Positions 31,019 through 39,854 are shown, counted from the first letter of the stretch. The stretch: 64,000 nt of DNA from Arthrobacter sp. PAMC25284 (GCF_019443425.1 NZ_CP080382.1:2480001-2544000); one strand, 5' to 3'. Numbers and translations: made by a program. The notes: generated from the letters alone by a model not told the origin.

Positions 31019-31783
31019 GTGGCCACCACCTCAGAACCAAGCGAAAAAGTTGCCGTTGTGACCGGAGCCGGCTCCGGTATCGGCCGGGCCGTTGTCCGGC
31101 TGATGCTCGCCGACGGCTATCGGGTCGTTTTGGCCGGGCGCCGGCGGCAGCAATTGCTCGAAACCGCCGGAGACCACCCCCAGGCGTACGCGCTGACTTG
31201 CGATGTCACGGTCCCGGACGACGTCGAACGCCTCTTCGCAGAAGCGGTCCAGCGCTGGGGCAGGGTGGATGTCCTATTCAACAATGCGGGGATCTTCGGG
31301 CCGGCCGCCTCGGTGGACGAGATCAGCGTGGCGGACTGGGATGCAACCGTGGCCGTCAACCTGACCGGTTCGATGCTGTGCGCCGCAGCAGCGGTCCGGG
31401 CCATGAAAGCCCAGGCCCCGCAGGGCGGCCGCATCATCAACAACGGCTCCATCGCGGCGCATTCACCCCGTCCCCGCACGGTGGCCTACACGGTCACCAA
31501 ACACGCCATGACAGGGCTGACCAGGAGCATCGATCTCGACGGGCGCGGCTTCGGAATCAGCTGCGGGCAGATCGACATCGGCAACACCGCCACGGACATC
31601 ATGGACACGATCGGCGTCGGCTCCGGAGCCCTCCAGGCGGACGGCAGCCGCAAGGTGGAGCCCACATTCCCGGTGGATGACGCAGCCCGTGCGGTGCTGC
31701 TGATGGCCGGCATGCCGCCGTCGGCCAGTGTGGGGTCCCTCGTGATCACGGCGGCGGGCATGCCGTTCATCGGCCGGGGATAA
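31019..31783 (+). CDS. Short-chain dehydrogenase/reductase
   Basis: A 254-residue Rossmann-fold oxidoreductase. Cofactor motif VVTGAGSGIGRAVVRLM near the N-terminus, LFNNAGIFGPA, and the catalytic Tyr-Lys in VAYTVTKHAMTGL. GRR after the second strand hints at NADP. Start GTG at 31019 with AAGGAG upstream. It is divergent from aceE and convergent with the uraH-uraD pair, so it belongs to neither operon. The substrate is unknown. Confidence 0.88.
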   Translation: MATTSEPSEKVAVVTGAGSGIGRAVVRLMLADGYRVVLAGRRRQQLLETAGDHPQAYALTCDVTVPDDVERLFAEAVQRWGRVDVLFNNAGIFGPAASVDEISVADWDATVAVNLTGSMLCAAAAVRAMKAQAPQGGRIINNGSIAAHSPRPRTVAYTVTKHAMTGLTRSIDLDGRGFGISCGQIDIGNTATDIMDTIGVGSGALQADGSRKVEPTFPVDDAARAVLLMAGMPPSASVGSLVITAAGMPFIGRG

Positions 31784-31841
31784 GACAACCGCCGGAGCAA
31801 GCCGGGGATCCGGCTATCGTGGCAGCCGGGTCCCCGGCGAT

Positions 31842-32183
31842 TCAGCTGCCGCGGTAGCTGGAGAAGGCAAACGGGCTTAGGAGCAGCGGGACGTGATAGT
31901 GCGCCTCGTTCCGGTCGACCGTGAAAGTCAGCACGACCTCCGGAAAGAAGGTCGGCGTGTTCAAGGCGGCAAAATACTCCGCAGTGGAGAACTGCAGCCG
32001 ATAGGTACCGGAGTCCAGGACTTCGGGGCCGAGTTCTTTGACGCGCCCGTCGTTATCGGTATGCGCCGCGGCCAGTTCTGACCAGGCGCCGTTATCCAGC
32101 GCCAGCAGGCTTACCGGGACACCGGCGGCGGGCTTGCCCGTCGCCGTATCGAGAATGTGCGTCGTTATGTGGGAAATCGTCAC
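31842..32183 (-). CDS. uraH: 5-Hydroxyisourate hydrolase
   Basis: Opens 5-hydroxyisourate, the uricase product, to OHCU. A transthyretin-like protein of 113 residues with ITTHILDTATGKPAAGVPVSL at the N-terminus, HYHVPLLLSPF and the diagnostic C-terminus YRGS. It overlaps uraD by 4 bases (ATGA), so the two enzymes are translationally coupled. Confidence 0.97.
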   Translation of the reverse strand: MTISHITTHILDTATGKPAAGVPVSLLALDNGAWSELAAAHTDNDGRVKELGPEVLDSGTYRLQFSTAEYFAALNTPTFFPEVVLTFTVDRNEAHYHVPLLLSPFAFSSYRGS

Positions 32184-32677
32184 TGGCTCATCATTCCTTG
32201 GAGTCGATGGATGGCAATCTCGCGCAGCTGCTGCTGCACGATGGGTTCTTCCTCGGCGGCGCTATGGGAAATCCGGACCTGAAGTGCCTCCAGGATTTCC
32301 TCTTTGCTGCGGCCGGCGGCACGGATCAGGAACACCCGCCCGAACTTCTCTTCGTAGCTCCGGTTCCCCTCGGCAAGCGCCGCAATGACGGCACCCGACG
32401 CCTCTCCAAGGGCATCCTGCTCACCGCGCGAGAGTTTGGCTTCAGAACTGTCCCCTGCAGCTCGCTCACCGATCCGGGGGTGGTGGGCCAGCGCCGACTC
32501 CACCTCAGCCGCCGTGAAGGGAGAGGCCGCACGACGGGCGAAATCCAACAGGTCCTCGATCGAGGAGAACGGCCGCTCGTCGGCGATCTGGTCGACCCAT
32601 CGCGGAATATCAACGCACGGACGCAGAGCTGAGACAATTTCCGGGCGGCTGGCCCCGTTGAAATCCTGGAGCAACAT
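32180..32677 (-). CDS. uraD: OHCU decarboxylase
   Basis: Decarboxylates 2-oxo-4-hydroxy-4-carboxy-5-ureidoimidazoline to S-allantoin. The 165-residue helical protein carries ALAHHPRIGERA with the catalytic histidine and glutamate, and YEEKFGRVFLIRAAGRS, both typical. The ATG at 32677 is chosen because AAGGA precedes it and the family begins near FNGASRPE. First gene of the uraD-uraH unit. An operator-like site lies about 60 bases upstream. Confidence 0.96.
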   Translation of the reverse strand: MLLQDFNGASRPEIVSALRPCVDIPRWVDQIADERPFSSIEDLLDFARRAASPFTAAEVESALAHHPRIGERAAGDSSEAKLSRGEQDALGEASGAVIAALAEGNRSYEEKFGRVFLIRAAGRSKEEILEALQVRISHSAAEEEPIVQQQLREIAIHRLQGMMSQ

Positions 32678-32733
32678 GAATGGTCCTTCTGCTTTGGGGC
32701 TGCTATCCGCGATGCAGGACAACACCACTTCGA

Positions 32734-32758
32734 TTTCACATCATGGAATCTTTATTCC
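32734..32758. promoter_or_regulatory. Operator-like site upstream of uraD
   Basis: TTTCACATCATGGAA (32734-32748), overlapped by the small inverted repeat GGAAT-CTTT-ATTCC (32745-32758). It belongs to the TTCC-N7-GGAA set. Confidence 0.5.
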
Positions 32759-32813
32759 GTTATTCACCAGTGAAGCGCACGCAATATTGCGTGTCAACTG
32801 TGTCCACCCCCTA

Positions 32814-33455
32814 TCACCTGACCGCAGTGCGCACTGCCTCCGGCACCGCGGCCGTGGCATTGCCGCCACGAAGGCTGCGCCAACCGAGACGCCCGGCCGC
32901 CACAAGCAGCAGCACAACAACGACGGCGGCGCCAGCGGCGACGCTCCGATGATAGGGCCAGTATCCGGCAAGTCCCAGGAAGGCCGGAAGAGTCGCCGTC
33001 ACCTGACTGGTCAGCACGAGCGACCATCCGATGAACGGACCGAGGGGCTCGCAGCCCAGTGCCATCCGGACAAAAAAGAGGCTCCAGAGGACGGCCCAGC
33101 AGAGCCACAGCACGGCCAGGAACGGGTCCGCAGACAGCCACGCGGCCGACAAAAGCACCGCGAACACCGCAACCAGGCCGCTGTACCACCCCAGCCCCTT
33201 GGAGCCCAGGCCGAGCAGCGCATCCAATCCGACATACACATAGGTCAACCCGAACAGGAACATCCCGGCCGCACCCAGCAGCGTCCCGGGAGCACTGACA
33301 TCAGCGGTACTGACGTAGGTGATACCCAGTGCAAGCTGCGTCGCGCCGATCAGCAAACTGAAGACCGCTGAATCCCGCAGGGGAATGCGGCCCAGCAGGG
33401 CCAGGCCGTTGACCAGCAGTGCCGCCCCCGACAGAAGGAGGCATAGATAGGGCAT
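32814..33455 (-). CDS. AmiS/UreI-family urea or amide channel
   Basis: A 213-residue membrane protein with about six or seven hydrophobic segments, starting PYLCLLLSGAALLVNGLALLG. LTYVYVGLDALLGL and the following segment match the AmiS/UreI family. It probably moves urea or another short amide released by ureide breakdown. The ATG at 33455 is taken because the family starts there; the open frame extends further upstream without a ribosome site. It lies upstream of uraD on the same strand, 136 bases away with an operator between. Confidence 0.85.
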   Translation of the reverse strand: MPYLCLLLSGAALLVNGLALLGRIPLRDSAVFSLLIGATQLALGITYVSTADVSAPGTLLGAAGMFLFGLTYVYVGLDALLGLGSKGLGWYSGLVAVFAVLLSAAWLSADPFLAVLWLCWAVLWSLFFVRMALGCEPLGPFIGWSLVLTSQVTATLPAFLGLAGYWPYHRSVAAGAAVVVVLLLVAAGRLGWRSLRGGNATAAVPEAVRTAVR

Positions 33456-33508
33456 GACGGCTACTCTCTCGGAACTGCAGGCGGGCTCCAGCCACGCGCA
33501 AACAACGC

Positions 33509-33523
33509 TTCCGCATGATGGAA
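33509..33523. promoter_or_regulatory. Operator-like site TTCCGCATGATGGAA
   Basis: TTCC and GGAA arms around seven bases, 54 bases before the AmiS-type gene. Shares the motif found at the other purine promoters. Confidence 0.5.
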
Positions 33524-33602
33524 TGGAACTTTTGTCTGGCGGTATTGTATACCCGCCCGCCACTCTGCGGCCGCGGCGACCAGACTGGGGGAATCAGTTC
33601 AT

Positions 33603-33640
33603 ATTCCACAATACGGAAAGTTACTCTTCCCTTGTGGAAT
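33603..33640. promoter_or_regulatory. Double operator between the channel and NCS1 genes
   Basis: TTCCACAATACGGAA (33604-33618) is the best copy of the motif. A second, inverted partial copy ends at 33640, so ATTCCACAA (33603-33611) and TTGTGGAAT (33632-33640) form a perfect nine-base inverted repeat 20 bases apart. Confidence 0.6.
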
Positions 33641-33911
33641 AACGTGATCCGGGTTACCTTTAAATCGTCCCTCAACGAGGAGGACAGCAACAAGCGATTG
33701 GTCAGGATCATGCGACAGCCCCAGCTCCTCCAGGGACGTACCAGACGACAATCGCCACGTATGCCATCGCCGCCTGTACGCAGCGGCCCCGGGCATTCCC
33801 GTCCTGAAGCTCGGGACTGAAGTAAACGGCCACAAGCCGACCCTTATACCCGCAGGCACTTATGCCGGCCATTTTGTAGACCCAATTTTCTTGTTCCCGA
33901 GAGGTCACTCC
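33641..33911. other. Long leader or spacer before the NCS1 permease
   Basis: About 270 bases without a supported gene. The permease frame stays open upstream of its ATG (reading VLKLGTEVNGHKPTLIPAGT further up) but no start or ribosome site was found there. Nothing else recognised. Confidence 0.35.
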
Positions 33912-35456
33912 ATGTCACAAATGCCGACCGCGGCTCCGCCCGTCGACGACAACCACAACCGTCCCGCCGTTGCGTTGGATGACGTTCCCACCGCCGCGGA
34001 GCTCGGCCTCTCGCCGACGAGCGCACGACTGTACAACCAGGATCTCGCGCCCACAATGATGAAGGGTCGCCGCTGGAGCGCCTACAACATCTTCACGCTC
34101 TGGGCCAACGACGTGCACAGCCTGGGCAACTATGGCTTCGCGATCGGCCTGTTCGCTCTCGGCCTCGGCGCCTGGCAGATCCTGCTCGCTCTGGGAGTCG
34201 GCGCCGTCCTGCTTTTCCTGCTACTGACGCTGTCCGGGTTTATGGGCCATAAGACCGGCGTCCCGTTCCCCGTTATGAGCCGCATTGCCTTCGGCATCCA
34301 CGGCGCCCAGATCCCGGCCCTGATCCGCGGCGGCGTCGCAATCGCATGGTTCGGCATCCAGACCTACCTGGCATCGCTGGTTCTCCGCGTCCTGCTGATC
34401 GCGCTGGCCCCCGGCCTGGCGGACCTCGATAAAGACTCCATTCTCGGCCTCTCGACTCTGGGCTGGGCGTCATTCCTCGCCCTGTGGGTCGTTCAGGTCG
34501 TTATCGTCCGGTACGGGATGGACATGATCCGTCACTACGAGGCCTTTGCAGGGCCCATCATTCTCATCACCATGGCCGCTCTGGCCGTTTGGATGTTCGC
34601 CCAGGCCGGCGGCTCCATTGCGCTCTCCACACCGGACGCCCTCACCGGAGGTGCCATGTGGCGGGAAATCTTCGCCGGCGGCGCACTCTGGGTATCCATT
34701 TACGCCACGTTTGTCCTGAACTTCTGCGACTTCACCCGTTCCTCCACCACCCGCAAGTCCATCATCAAGGGCAATTTCTGGGGCATCCCGATCAACATGC
34801 TCTTCTTTGGCCTCATCGTCATCGTCATCACCGGAGCCCAGTTCAAGATCAACGGCGTCGTGATCGGCAGCCCCTCCGACATTGTTGAGTCGATCCCCAA
34901 CACCTTCCTGCTGGTCGCCGCGGCACTGGCCCTGCTCATTCTGACCATCGCGGTGAACCTGATGGCCAACTTCGTCGCGCCGATCTACGCCCTGACCAAC
35001 CTCATGCCAAAACGGCTCGACTTCCGCAAGGCCAGCCTGGTCAGCGCAATCATCGGACTGGTCATCCTGCCCTGGAACCTGTACAACAACCCGGCGGTTA
35101 TCGTCTACTTCCTGGGCGGCCTCGGCGCACTCCTCGGACCGCTGTTCGGCGTCATCATGGCCGACTACTGGCTTATCCGCAAAACCCGCATCAACGTCCC
35201 GGAGCTGTACACCGAAGTCGACAAGGGTTCCTATTTCTATAGCAAGGGTGTCAACATGAGGGCAGTCGGCGCTTTCATCCCGGCGGCCATCATTTCCCTG
35301 CTGATCGCCTTCATCCCGGCCCTGCAGCCGGTCGCAGCGTTCTCCTGGTTCATCGGCGCCGGAATCGGAGCGGTGGCGTACTTCATCGTCGCCGACCGCA
35401 AGCGGCAATTCCATGACGTCTCCGGCGAGCCGATCGCTGTGCCCAGCCTGCACTAA
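33912..35456 (+). CDS. NCS1-family allantoin/hydantoin-type permease
   Basis: A 514-residue cation symporter related to PucI and Mhp1. Text typical of the family: RRWSAYNIFTLWANDVHSLGNY near the start, SRIAFGIHGAQIPALIRGGVAIAWFGIQ, LNFCDFTRSSTTRKSI and GPLFGVIMADYWLIRKT. The ATG at 33912 has GAGAGG upstream. It precedes the racemase and allantoinase genes, so allantoin is the likely cargo. It is distinct from the shorter NCS1 protein at 24.5 kb. Confidence 0.93.
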   Translation: MSQMPTAAPPVDDNHNRPAVALDDVPTAAELGLSPTSARLYNQDLAPTMMKGRRWSAYNIFTLWANDVHSLGNYGFAIGLFALGLGAWQILLALGVGAVLLFLLLTLSGFMGHKTGVPFPVMSRIAFGIHGAQIPALIRGGVAIAWFGIQTYLASLVLRVLLIALAPGLADLDKDSILGLSTLGWASFLALWVVQVVIVRYGMDMIRHYEAFAGPIILITMAALAVWMFAQAGGSIALSTPDALTGGAMWREIFAGGALWVSIYATFVLNFCDFTRSSTTRKSIIKGNFWGIPINMLFFGLIVIVITGAQFKINGVVIGSPSDIVESIPNTFLLVAAALALLILTIAVNLMANFVAPIYALTNLMPKRLDFRKASLVSAIIGLVILPWNLYNNPAVIVYFLGGLGALLGPLFGVIMADYWLIRKTRINVPELYTEVDKGSYFYSKGVNMRAVGAFIPAAIISLLIAFIPALQPVAAFSWFIGAGIGAVAYFIVADRKRQFHDVSGEPIAVPSLH

Positions 35457-35471
35457 CCCGCCCACCACCCC

Positions 35472-35504
35472 CGGCCGGTCCGCTCTCACACAGCGGACCG
35501 GCCG
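35472..35504 (+). terminator. Hairpin after the NCS1 permease
   Basis: Perfect 13-base arms (35472-35484 with 35492-35504) and a seven-base loop, 16 bases after the stop. No T run follows, so it may only reduce read-through into the racemase gene. Confidence 0.5.
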
Positions 35505-35554
35505 CTTCCCGTACCAACCGGCCGCTTCCCGAACCAGACGACCCGAAAGGCATC

Positions 35555-36319
35555 ATGCGCATCCTCGTCGCAAACGTCAACACCACTGCTTCCATGACGG
35601 AATCAATCGCCGCACAGGCCCGCACGGCCGCCGCTGCCGGGACCGAGATCATCGGCCTCACCCCGCGCTTCGGCGCGGACTCCTGCGAGGGAAACTTCGA
35701 AAGCTACCTGGCAGCCATCGCCGTGATGGATGTTGTCCTCGCTTATCCCGAACCGTTCGACGCCGTCATCCAGGCCGGCTATGGCGAACACGGCCGGGAA
35801 GGACTCCAGGAGCTGCTCGACGTGCCCGTCATCGACATCACTGAAGCGGCCGCCAGCACGGCGATGTTCCTGGGCCACAAGTACTCGGTCGTCACCACCC
35901 TCGACCGGACCGTTCCGCTTATTGAGGACCGGTTAAAACTTGCCGGACTCGACGCCCGGTGTGCCTCAGTGCGGGCCAGCGGCCTTGGCGTCCTTGAACT
36001 CGAAGAATTCCCGGACCGCGCCGTGGAGGCAATCCTGGACCAGGCCCGACGGGCCGTCGAAGAGGACAAAGCCGAAGTCATCGTCCTCGGCTGCGGCGGC
36101 ATGTCCGGACTCGACGAGCAGATCCGCACACGCCTCGGAGTTCCCGTTGTCGACGGCGTAGCAGCCGCCGTGACGATTGCCGAGTCGCTGGTACGCCTTG
36201 GACTGAGTACCTCGAAGGTCCGTACCTTTGCCACGCCGCGGCCCAAGGTTGTTACCGGATGGCCCTTTACGGTCAACCAGAACACCGACGGCACGCAAGC
36301 CCAGGTCGACGCCCGCTAG
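35555..36319 (+). CDS. Asp/Glu/hydantoin racemase-family protein (probable allantoin racemase)
   Basis: A 254-residue cofactor-independent racemase. MRILVANVNTTASMTESI at the start, the second-half cysteine motif VIVLGCGGMSGLDEQI, and VVDGVAAAVTIAESLVRLG. The first-half cysteine position is seen as ADSCEGNFESY. In this context it probably interconverts R- and S-allantoin for the allantoinase next door. CGAAAGG precedes the ATG. Confidence 0.88.
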   Translation: MRILVANVNTTASMTESIAAQARTAAAAGTEIIGLTPRFGADSCEGNFESYLAAIAVMDVVLAYPEPFDAVIQAGYGEHGREGLQELLDVPVIDITEAAASTAMFLGHKYSVVTTLDRTVPLIEDRLKLAGLDARCASVRASGLGVLELEEFPDRAVEAILDQARRAVEEDKAEVIVLGCGGMSGLDEQIRTRLGVPVVDGVAAAVTIAESLVRLGLSTSKVRTFATPRPKVVTGWPFTVNQNTDGTQAQVDAR

Positions 36320-36389
36320 CAGTGGCTGTTCCCGGGTTCCTGTTTAGAACCTGATAATCCAATTACCAGATGTACAAAGGATGAAATCA

Positions 36390-37742
36390 ATGAGTGAATC
36401 GACCGGACCGGAATATGACTTGGTTGTTCGTGGTCGGCGTGTGTTGACGACGGCGGGGATCGCGGCGCGTGAGGTCGGGATCCGGGGTGGGCGGATTGTC
36501 GCGATTGAGCCGTTGGGTAATGCCCTGGCCGGGGCGGAGGTCATTGATTTGGCCGATGACGAGACGATGATCCCGGGTCTGGTGGATACCCATGTCCATG
36601 TCAACGAACCGGGCCGGACGGAGTGGGAAGGGTTCGCGTCCGCGACCCGGGCCGCCGCGGCCGGTGGCGTGACGACGATCATCGATATGCCGTTGAACTC
36701 GGTCCCGCCGACCACCACGGTCGAGAACCTCAAACTCAAACGCGAGGTCGCCGCGGACCAGGCGTTCGTGGACGTCGGGTTCTGGGGCGGGGCGATCCCG
36801 GGGAACCTGGCGGATCTCCGGCCCCTCCATGACGAGGGGGTGTTCGGGTTCAAGTGCTTCCTGCTCCACTCCGGGGTCGATGAGTTCCCGCACCTGGAGG
36901 CCGATGAAATGGAAACGGACATGGCCGAGTTGAAGTCCTTCGACTCGCTCATGATCGTCCACGCCGAGGATTCCCACGCGATCGACCGGGCCCCGCACCC
37001 GGGCGGGGACCACTACGCGACCTTCCTCTCCTCCCGCCCGCGCGGGGCCGAGAACAAGGCCATCGCCGAAGTCATCGAACGCGCCCGCTGGACCGGGGCC
37101 AGGGCGCACATCCTGCACCTGTCCTCCTCGGACGCGCTGCCGATGATCGCTTCGGCCAAACGCGACGGCGTGCACCTGACCGTGGAGACCTGCCCGCACT
37201 ATTTGACCCTGATGGCCGAGGAAATCCCGGACGGTGCGACCGCGTACAAATGCTGCCCGCCGATCCGGGAGGCCTCGAACCGGGAACTGCTCTGGAAAGG
37301 CCTGCAGGACGGGACCATCGACTGCATCGTCTCGGACCACTCACCCTCGACCCTGGACCTGAAAGACCTCGAAAACGGCGACTTCGCCGTCGCCTGGGGC
37401 GGGGTGTCCTCCCTCCAGCTCGGCCTGTCCCTGATCTGGACCGAAGCCCGGCACCGCGGGATCCCCCTGGAACAAGTGATCTCCTGGATGGCCGCCAAAC
37501 CCGCCGCACTCGCCCGCCTCGCCACCAAAGGCCAGCTCGCCCTCGGCTACGACGCGGACTTCTCCATCTTCGCCCCCGACGACGCCTACGTCGTGGACGT
37601 GACCAAACTCCAGCACAAAAACCCCATCACCCCCTACGACGGCAAAGCACTCTCCGGCGTCGTACGCAAAACCTACCTCCGCGGCCAGCAAATCAACAAC
37701 CAGACCCCCCACGGCACCCTCCTGCGCCGCGGCGGCATCTAA
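36390..37742 (+). CDS. allB: Allantoinase
   Basis: A 450-residue binuclear zinc amidohydrolase opening allantoin to allantoate. Metal ligands in [14 protein letters not shown], the carboxylated lysine in [16 protein letters not shown], further histidines in HAEDSHAI and [12 protein letters not shown], and the aspartate in [11 protein letters not shown]. The ATG at 36390 is chosen over 36381 because AAAGG lies 9 bases upstream. The 5' third uses mainly G-ending codons and the 3' third mainly C-ending ones, like aceE and unlike its neighbours. Allantoicase or allantoate amidohydrolase is not in the window. Confidence 0.96.
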   Translation: MSESTGPEYDLVVRGRRVLTTAGIAAREVGIRGGRIVAIEPLGNALAGAEVIDLADDETMIPGLVDTHVHVNEPGRTEWEGFASATRAAAAGGVTTIIDMPLNSVPPTTTVENLKLKREVAADQAFVDVGFWGGAIPGNLADLRPLHDEGVFGFKCFLLHSGVDEFPHLEADEMETDMAELKSFDSLMIVHAEDSHAIDRAPHPGGDHYATFLSSRPRGAENKAIAEVIERARWTGARAHILHLSSSDALPMIASAKRDGVHLTVETCPHYLTLMAEEIPDGATAYKCCPPIREASNRELLWKGLQDGTIDCIVSDHSPSTLDLKDLENGDFAVAWGGVSSLQLGLSLIWTEARHRGIPLEQVISWMAAKPAALARLATKGQLALGYDADFSIFAPDDAYVVDVTKLQHKNPITPYDGKALSGVVRKTYLRGQQINNQTPHGTLLRRGGI

Positions 37743-37781
37743 CCCGCACCGCGGGACAGCCGGGTTTCGCACCGGCAACTT

Positions 37782-37818
37782 CTTCGGAGGCGGATCAGCT
37801 CCTGATCCGCCTCCGAAG
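37782..37818 (+). terminator. Terminator after allB
   Basis: A perfect 17-base inverted repeat (37782-37798 with 37802-37818) with a three-base loop, between the convergent allB and DUF6221-like genes; it can serve both. Confidence 0.75.
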
Positions 37819-37856
37819 CCGCAATATCCGCAGGGCCCGGGCGCGGCCGGGCGTTG

Positions 37857-38174
37857 TCACTCCGGCAGCCGCCAGGCCGTCTGGAACTCGGGGTGGTCCG
37901 CGTAGGGCACAGCAAGGGCGTGCAGCGACTGCGTCGTCCAGTTGATGAGTTCCGGCAGCCAGGGATCGTCGTCGGTGCTGCTGAGCAGGACGGCGAGGCC
38001 AGCCTGCCGTGCCGACTCGATGATGCCCAGGAGACGCCGTTTCGCCTCGCATTCGCGCAGGAGGCGCCTCTCGTACCATTGTGCCGACTCGGACACCAAG
38101 GGGTCAGAGAGGAGCCGCAACGCTGCAGCCTCGTCTTCGCTGAGCCGCGCGGCGATGAATTCCACCACGTCCAC
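37857..38174 (-). CDS. DUF6221-like protein
   Basis: A 105-residue soluble protein that resembles the actinobacterial DUF6221 family: VVEFIAARLSEDEAAALRLL at the start, RECEAKRRLLGIIESAR in the middle and LHALAVPYADHPEFQTAW at the end. Function unknown; the family is common in actinobacterial accessory regions. The start is GTG at 38174 with no ribosome site, but TAGGCT (38186-38181) lies 6 bases upstream, which suggests a leaderless transcript. Confidence 0.75.
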   Translation of the reverse strand: MDVVEFIAARLSEDEAAALRLLSDPLVSESAQWYERRLLRECEAKRRLLGIIESARQAGLAVLLSSTDDDPWLPELINWTTQSLHALAVPYADHPEFQTAWRLPE

Positions 38175-38249
38175 CCTCCGAGCCTACGGCGGGCATCCTT
38201 CCCCGTCATATGCCGACCGGCACACAGACACGCTTGCTAGGCTTCCATC

Positions 38250-38585
38250 ATGAAAAAAATCCTCGCCGTCCTGACCGCCGCGACCTTCCTGATCGTCCTG
38301 GGCGGCTGCGGCCAGGTGCAGGACGCGGCTGAAAAAGCGGTCAACGATGGCGCCTCACAGGCTGCAACGGCCGCCGCAGGCGAGATCAAAAAGCAGGCCT
38401 GCTCCGTGGCCGGCGACGGACTCATCAGCCTGCAGGACAAGAAACTCCTGGGTGGCCTCGTAGCCGGAGCGGAGTCGGCCGGGGTCGCGTCGGACATCAC
38501 CGCCGCGCTGCGGCAGATCTCCGACTCCGGCGACCAGGTCCCGGCTGAGGCCCTGACGGCGCTCCAGAACGCCTGCGACGCCTAA
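38250..38585 (+). CDS. Small putative lipoprotein
   Basis: A 111-residue exported protein. A short signal peptide (MKKILAVLTAATFLIVLGGC) ends in a lipobox-like LGGC at residue 20, so it is probably lipid-anchored at the outer face of the membrane. The mature part is Ala-rich and helical with two more cysteines. No family recognised. TAGGCT (38238-38243) is 6 bases before the ATG and no ribosome site is present, so translation is likely leaderless. Confidence 0.75.
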   Translation: MKKILAVLTAATFLIVLGGCGQVQDAAEKAVNDGASQAATAAAGEIKKQACSVAGDGLISLQDKKLLGGLVAGAESAGVASDITAALRQISDSGDQVPAEALTALQNACDA

Positions 38586-38626
38586 CTGACCATCAACCAC
38601 AAGCGACCATCCGGACCGGGCCCGAT

Positions 38627-39364
38627 TTAGCGCTTGCCCTTCTTCCGCGATCCCTTGCCGCGGCCCTTGTCCGGGTTGGGTGCGTAGCGCTGGGCGACCT
38701 TGGGTTTTTTGACCGCAGGTCCCCGCCGGTCCGGCTTCGGTTCCCGCTTGGGTTTCTCCTGCTGGGCTGAGGGCTGGCGGGAGCTCGCGGCGGTCCGGCC
38801 ACGGACAATTCCGATGAATTCCTCGATGACCTCATCGGTTGTGTCACTGGACCAGGCCACCGCGATCTGCGTGGCGGGAGCACCCGTCAGCTTCCGCGCG
38901 ACTGTGTCCTTGACGTTGAAGTGCCGGGCGACGGACATCGGCAGGATCACCAGTCCCGCACCCGAGGCCACGACCTGCAGGGCCATCGCGGGGCCGCCGA
39001 GCTCGTCAACGTCCAGGATGGTCTCCGCGGACAGGTCCGCCAGTGCCACCTCCTCAAAGACTGAGATCTCGTGCCCCTTGGGCGCCACAACGACCGGTTG
39101 TTCCTCATAGAGCGGGATGACGCTGAGGCCCTCACGCTCCACCGGGAGCCGGACGAAGCTCAGGTCCGCTTCGCCGTCGCGCAATACCGTGACCTGCGCG
39201 CCGTCGTCGGACATAAAGGAGTGCAGCGGAACGTCAGGCATCCGCTCCTCCCAGCGCCGGATCCATTTGCCGGGGGTCACGCCGGCAACGTAGGCGAAGC
39301 GCAGTTCGCGCGCCTCGGGAGCGGATTCGTCGGTTGTCTGGGGGGATTCATCGTCAGCGGGCAC
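38627..39364 (-). CDS. LysR-type substrate-binding domain protein lacking a DNA-binding domain
   Basis: A 245-residue protein. Residues about 20-180 look like the periplasmic-binding fold of LysR effector domains: LRFAYVAGVTPGKWIRRWEERMPDV, DGEADLSFVRLPVEREGLSVIPLYEEQPVVVAPKGHEI in pieces, and VASGAGLVILPMSVARHF. There is no helix-turn-helix. The last 55 residues form a strongly basic Lys/Arg/Pro tail (PDKGRGKGSRKKGKR) that could bind nucleic acid. The start is GTG at 39364, 6 bases after TACTGT, so probably leaderless. It is divergent from the DUF5997 gene, 56 bases away. Confidence 0.8.
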   Translation of the reverse strand: MPADDESPQTTDESAPEARELRFAYVAGVTPGKWIRRWEERMPDVPLHSFMSDDGAQVTVLRDGEADLSFVRLPVEREGLSVIPLYEEQPVVVAPKGHEISVFEEVALADLSAETILDVDELGGPAMALQVVASGAGLVILPMSVARHFNVKDTVARKLTGAPATQIAVAWSSDTTDEVIEEFIGIVRGRTAASSRQPSAQQEKPKREPKPDRRGPAVKKPKVAQRYAPNPDKGRGKGSRKKGKR

Positions 39365-39420
39365 ACGTTTACAGTACCGCCAGTGCGTTCAGACGGTGCC
39401 GCGCCGGATACCCTAGAAGC

Positions 39421-39825
39421 ATGACCTCTGCAAACTCCCAGTCCATGAAGCCGGCCACCGTTGCCAAGAAGCTTGGCATCTACCTGCCCGCAACACCCCA
39501 GGAGTTCCAGGATTCAGTGATCACCCGCGCCGATTTCGCCGAGCTCCAGGCCAACCCGCCGGAATGGCTCGCCGAGCTGCGCCGAAACGGCCCGCACCCC
39601 CGCCCGGTGGTCGCGCAGAAACTCAACGTCTCCATCGCCGGCCTGGCCCGCGGCGGCGTCGAAGAGGCGCTGACGTCGGCGGACATCACCGCACTGCTGC
39701 AGGCTCCCCCGGCCTGGCTCGTGGCCGAGCGCTCCACCCACGCCGCCGTGCGCGCCGAGGCCCAGCGGGTCAAGGACGACGCTGCCAAAAAGGACGCCAA
39801 GAAGGCCCGCACCGCGGCCAGCTAG
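39421..39825 (+). CDS. DUF5997 family protein
   Basis: A 134-residue soluble protein matching the actinobacterial DUF5997 family: MKPATVAKKLGIYLPATPQEFQ, VITRADFAELQANPPEWLAELR and PRPVVAQKLNVSIAGLARGGV. The end is a charged Lys/Asp helix. The middle may be a helix-turn-helix-like fold (inference). TACCCT (39409-39414) sits 6 bases before the ATG and there is no ribosome site, so it is likely leaderless. It shares a short control region with the LysR-like gene, a pairing I believe recurs in this family. Confidence 0.8.
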   Translation: MTSANSQSMKPATVAKKLGIYLPATPQEFQDSVITRADFAELQANPPEWLAELRRNGPHPRPVVAQKLNVSIAGLARGGVEEALTSADITALLQAPPAWLVAERSTHAAVRAEAQRVKDDAAKKDAKKARTAAS

Positions 39826-39854
39826 CACGCACTCCCGGCCGGAAGGCCGATCTT

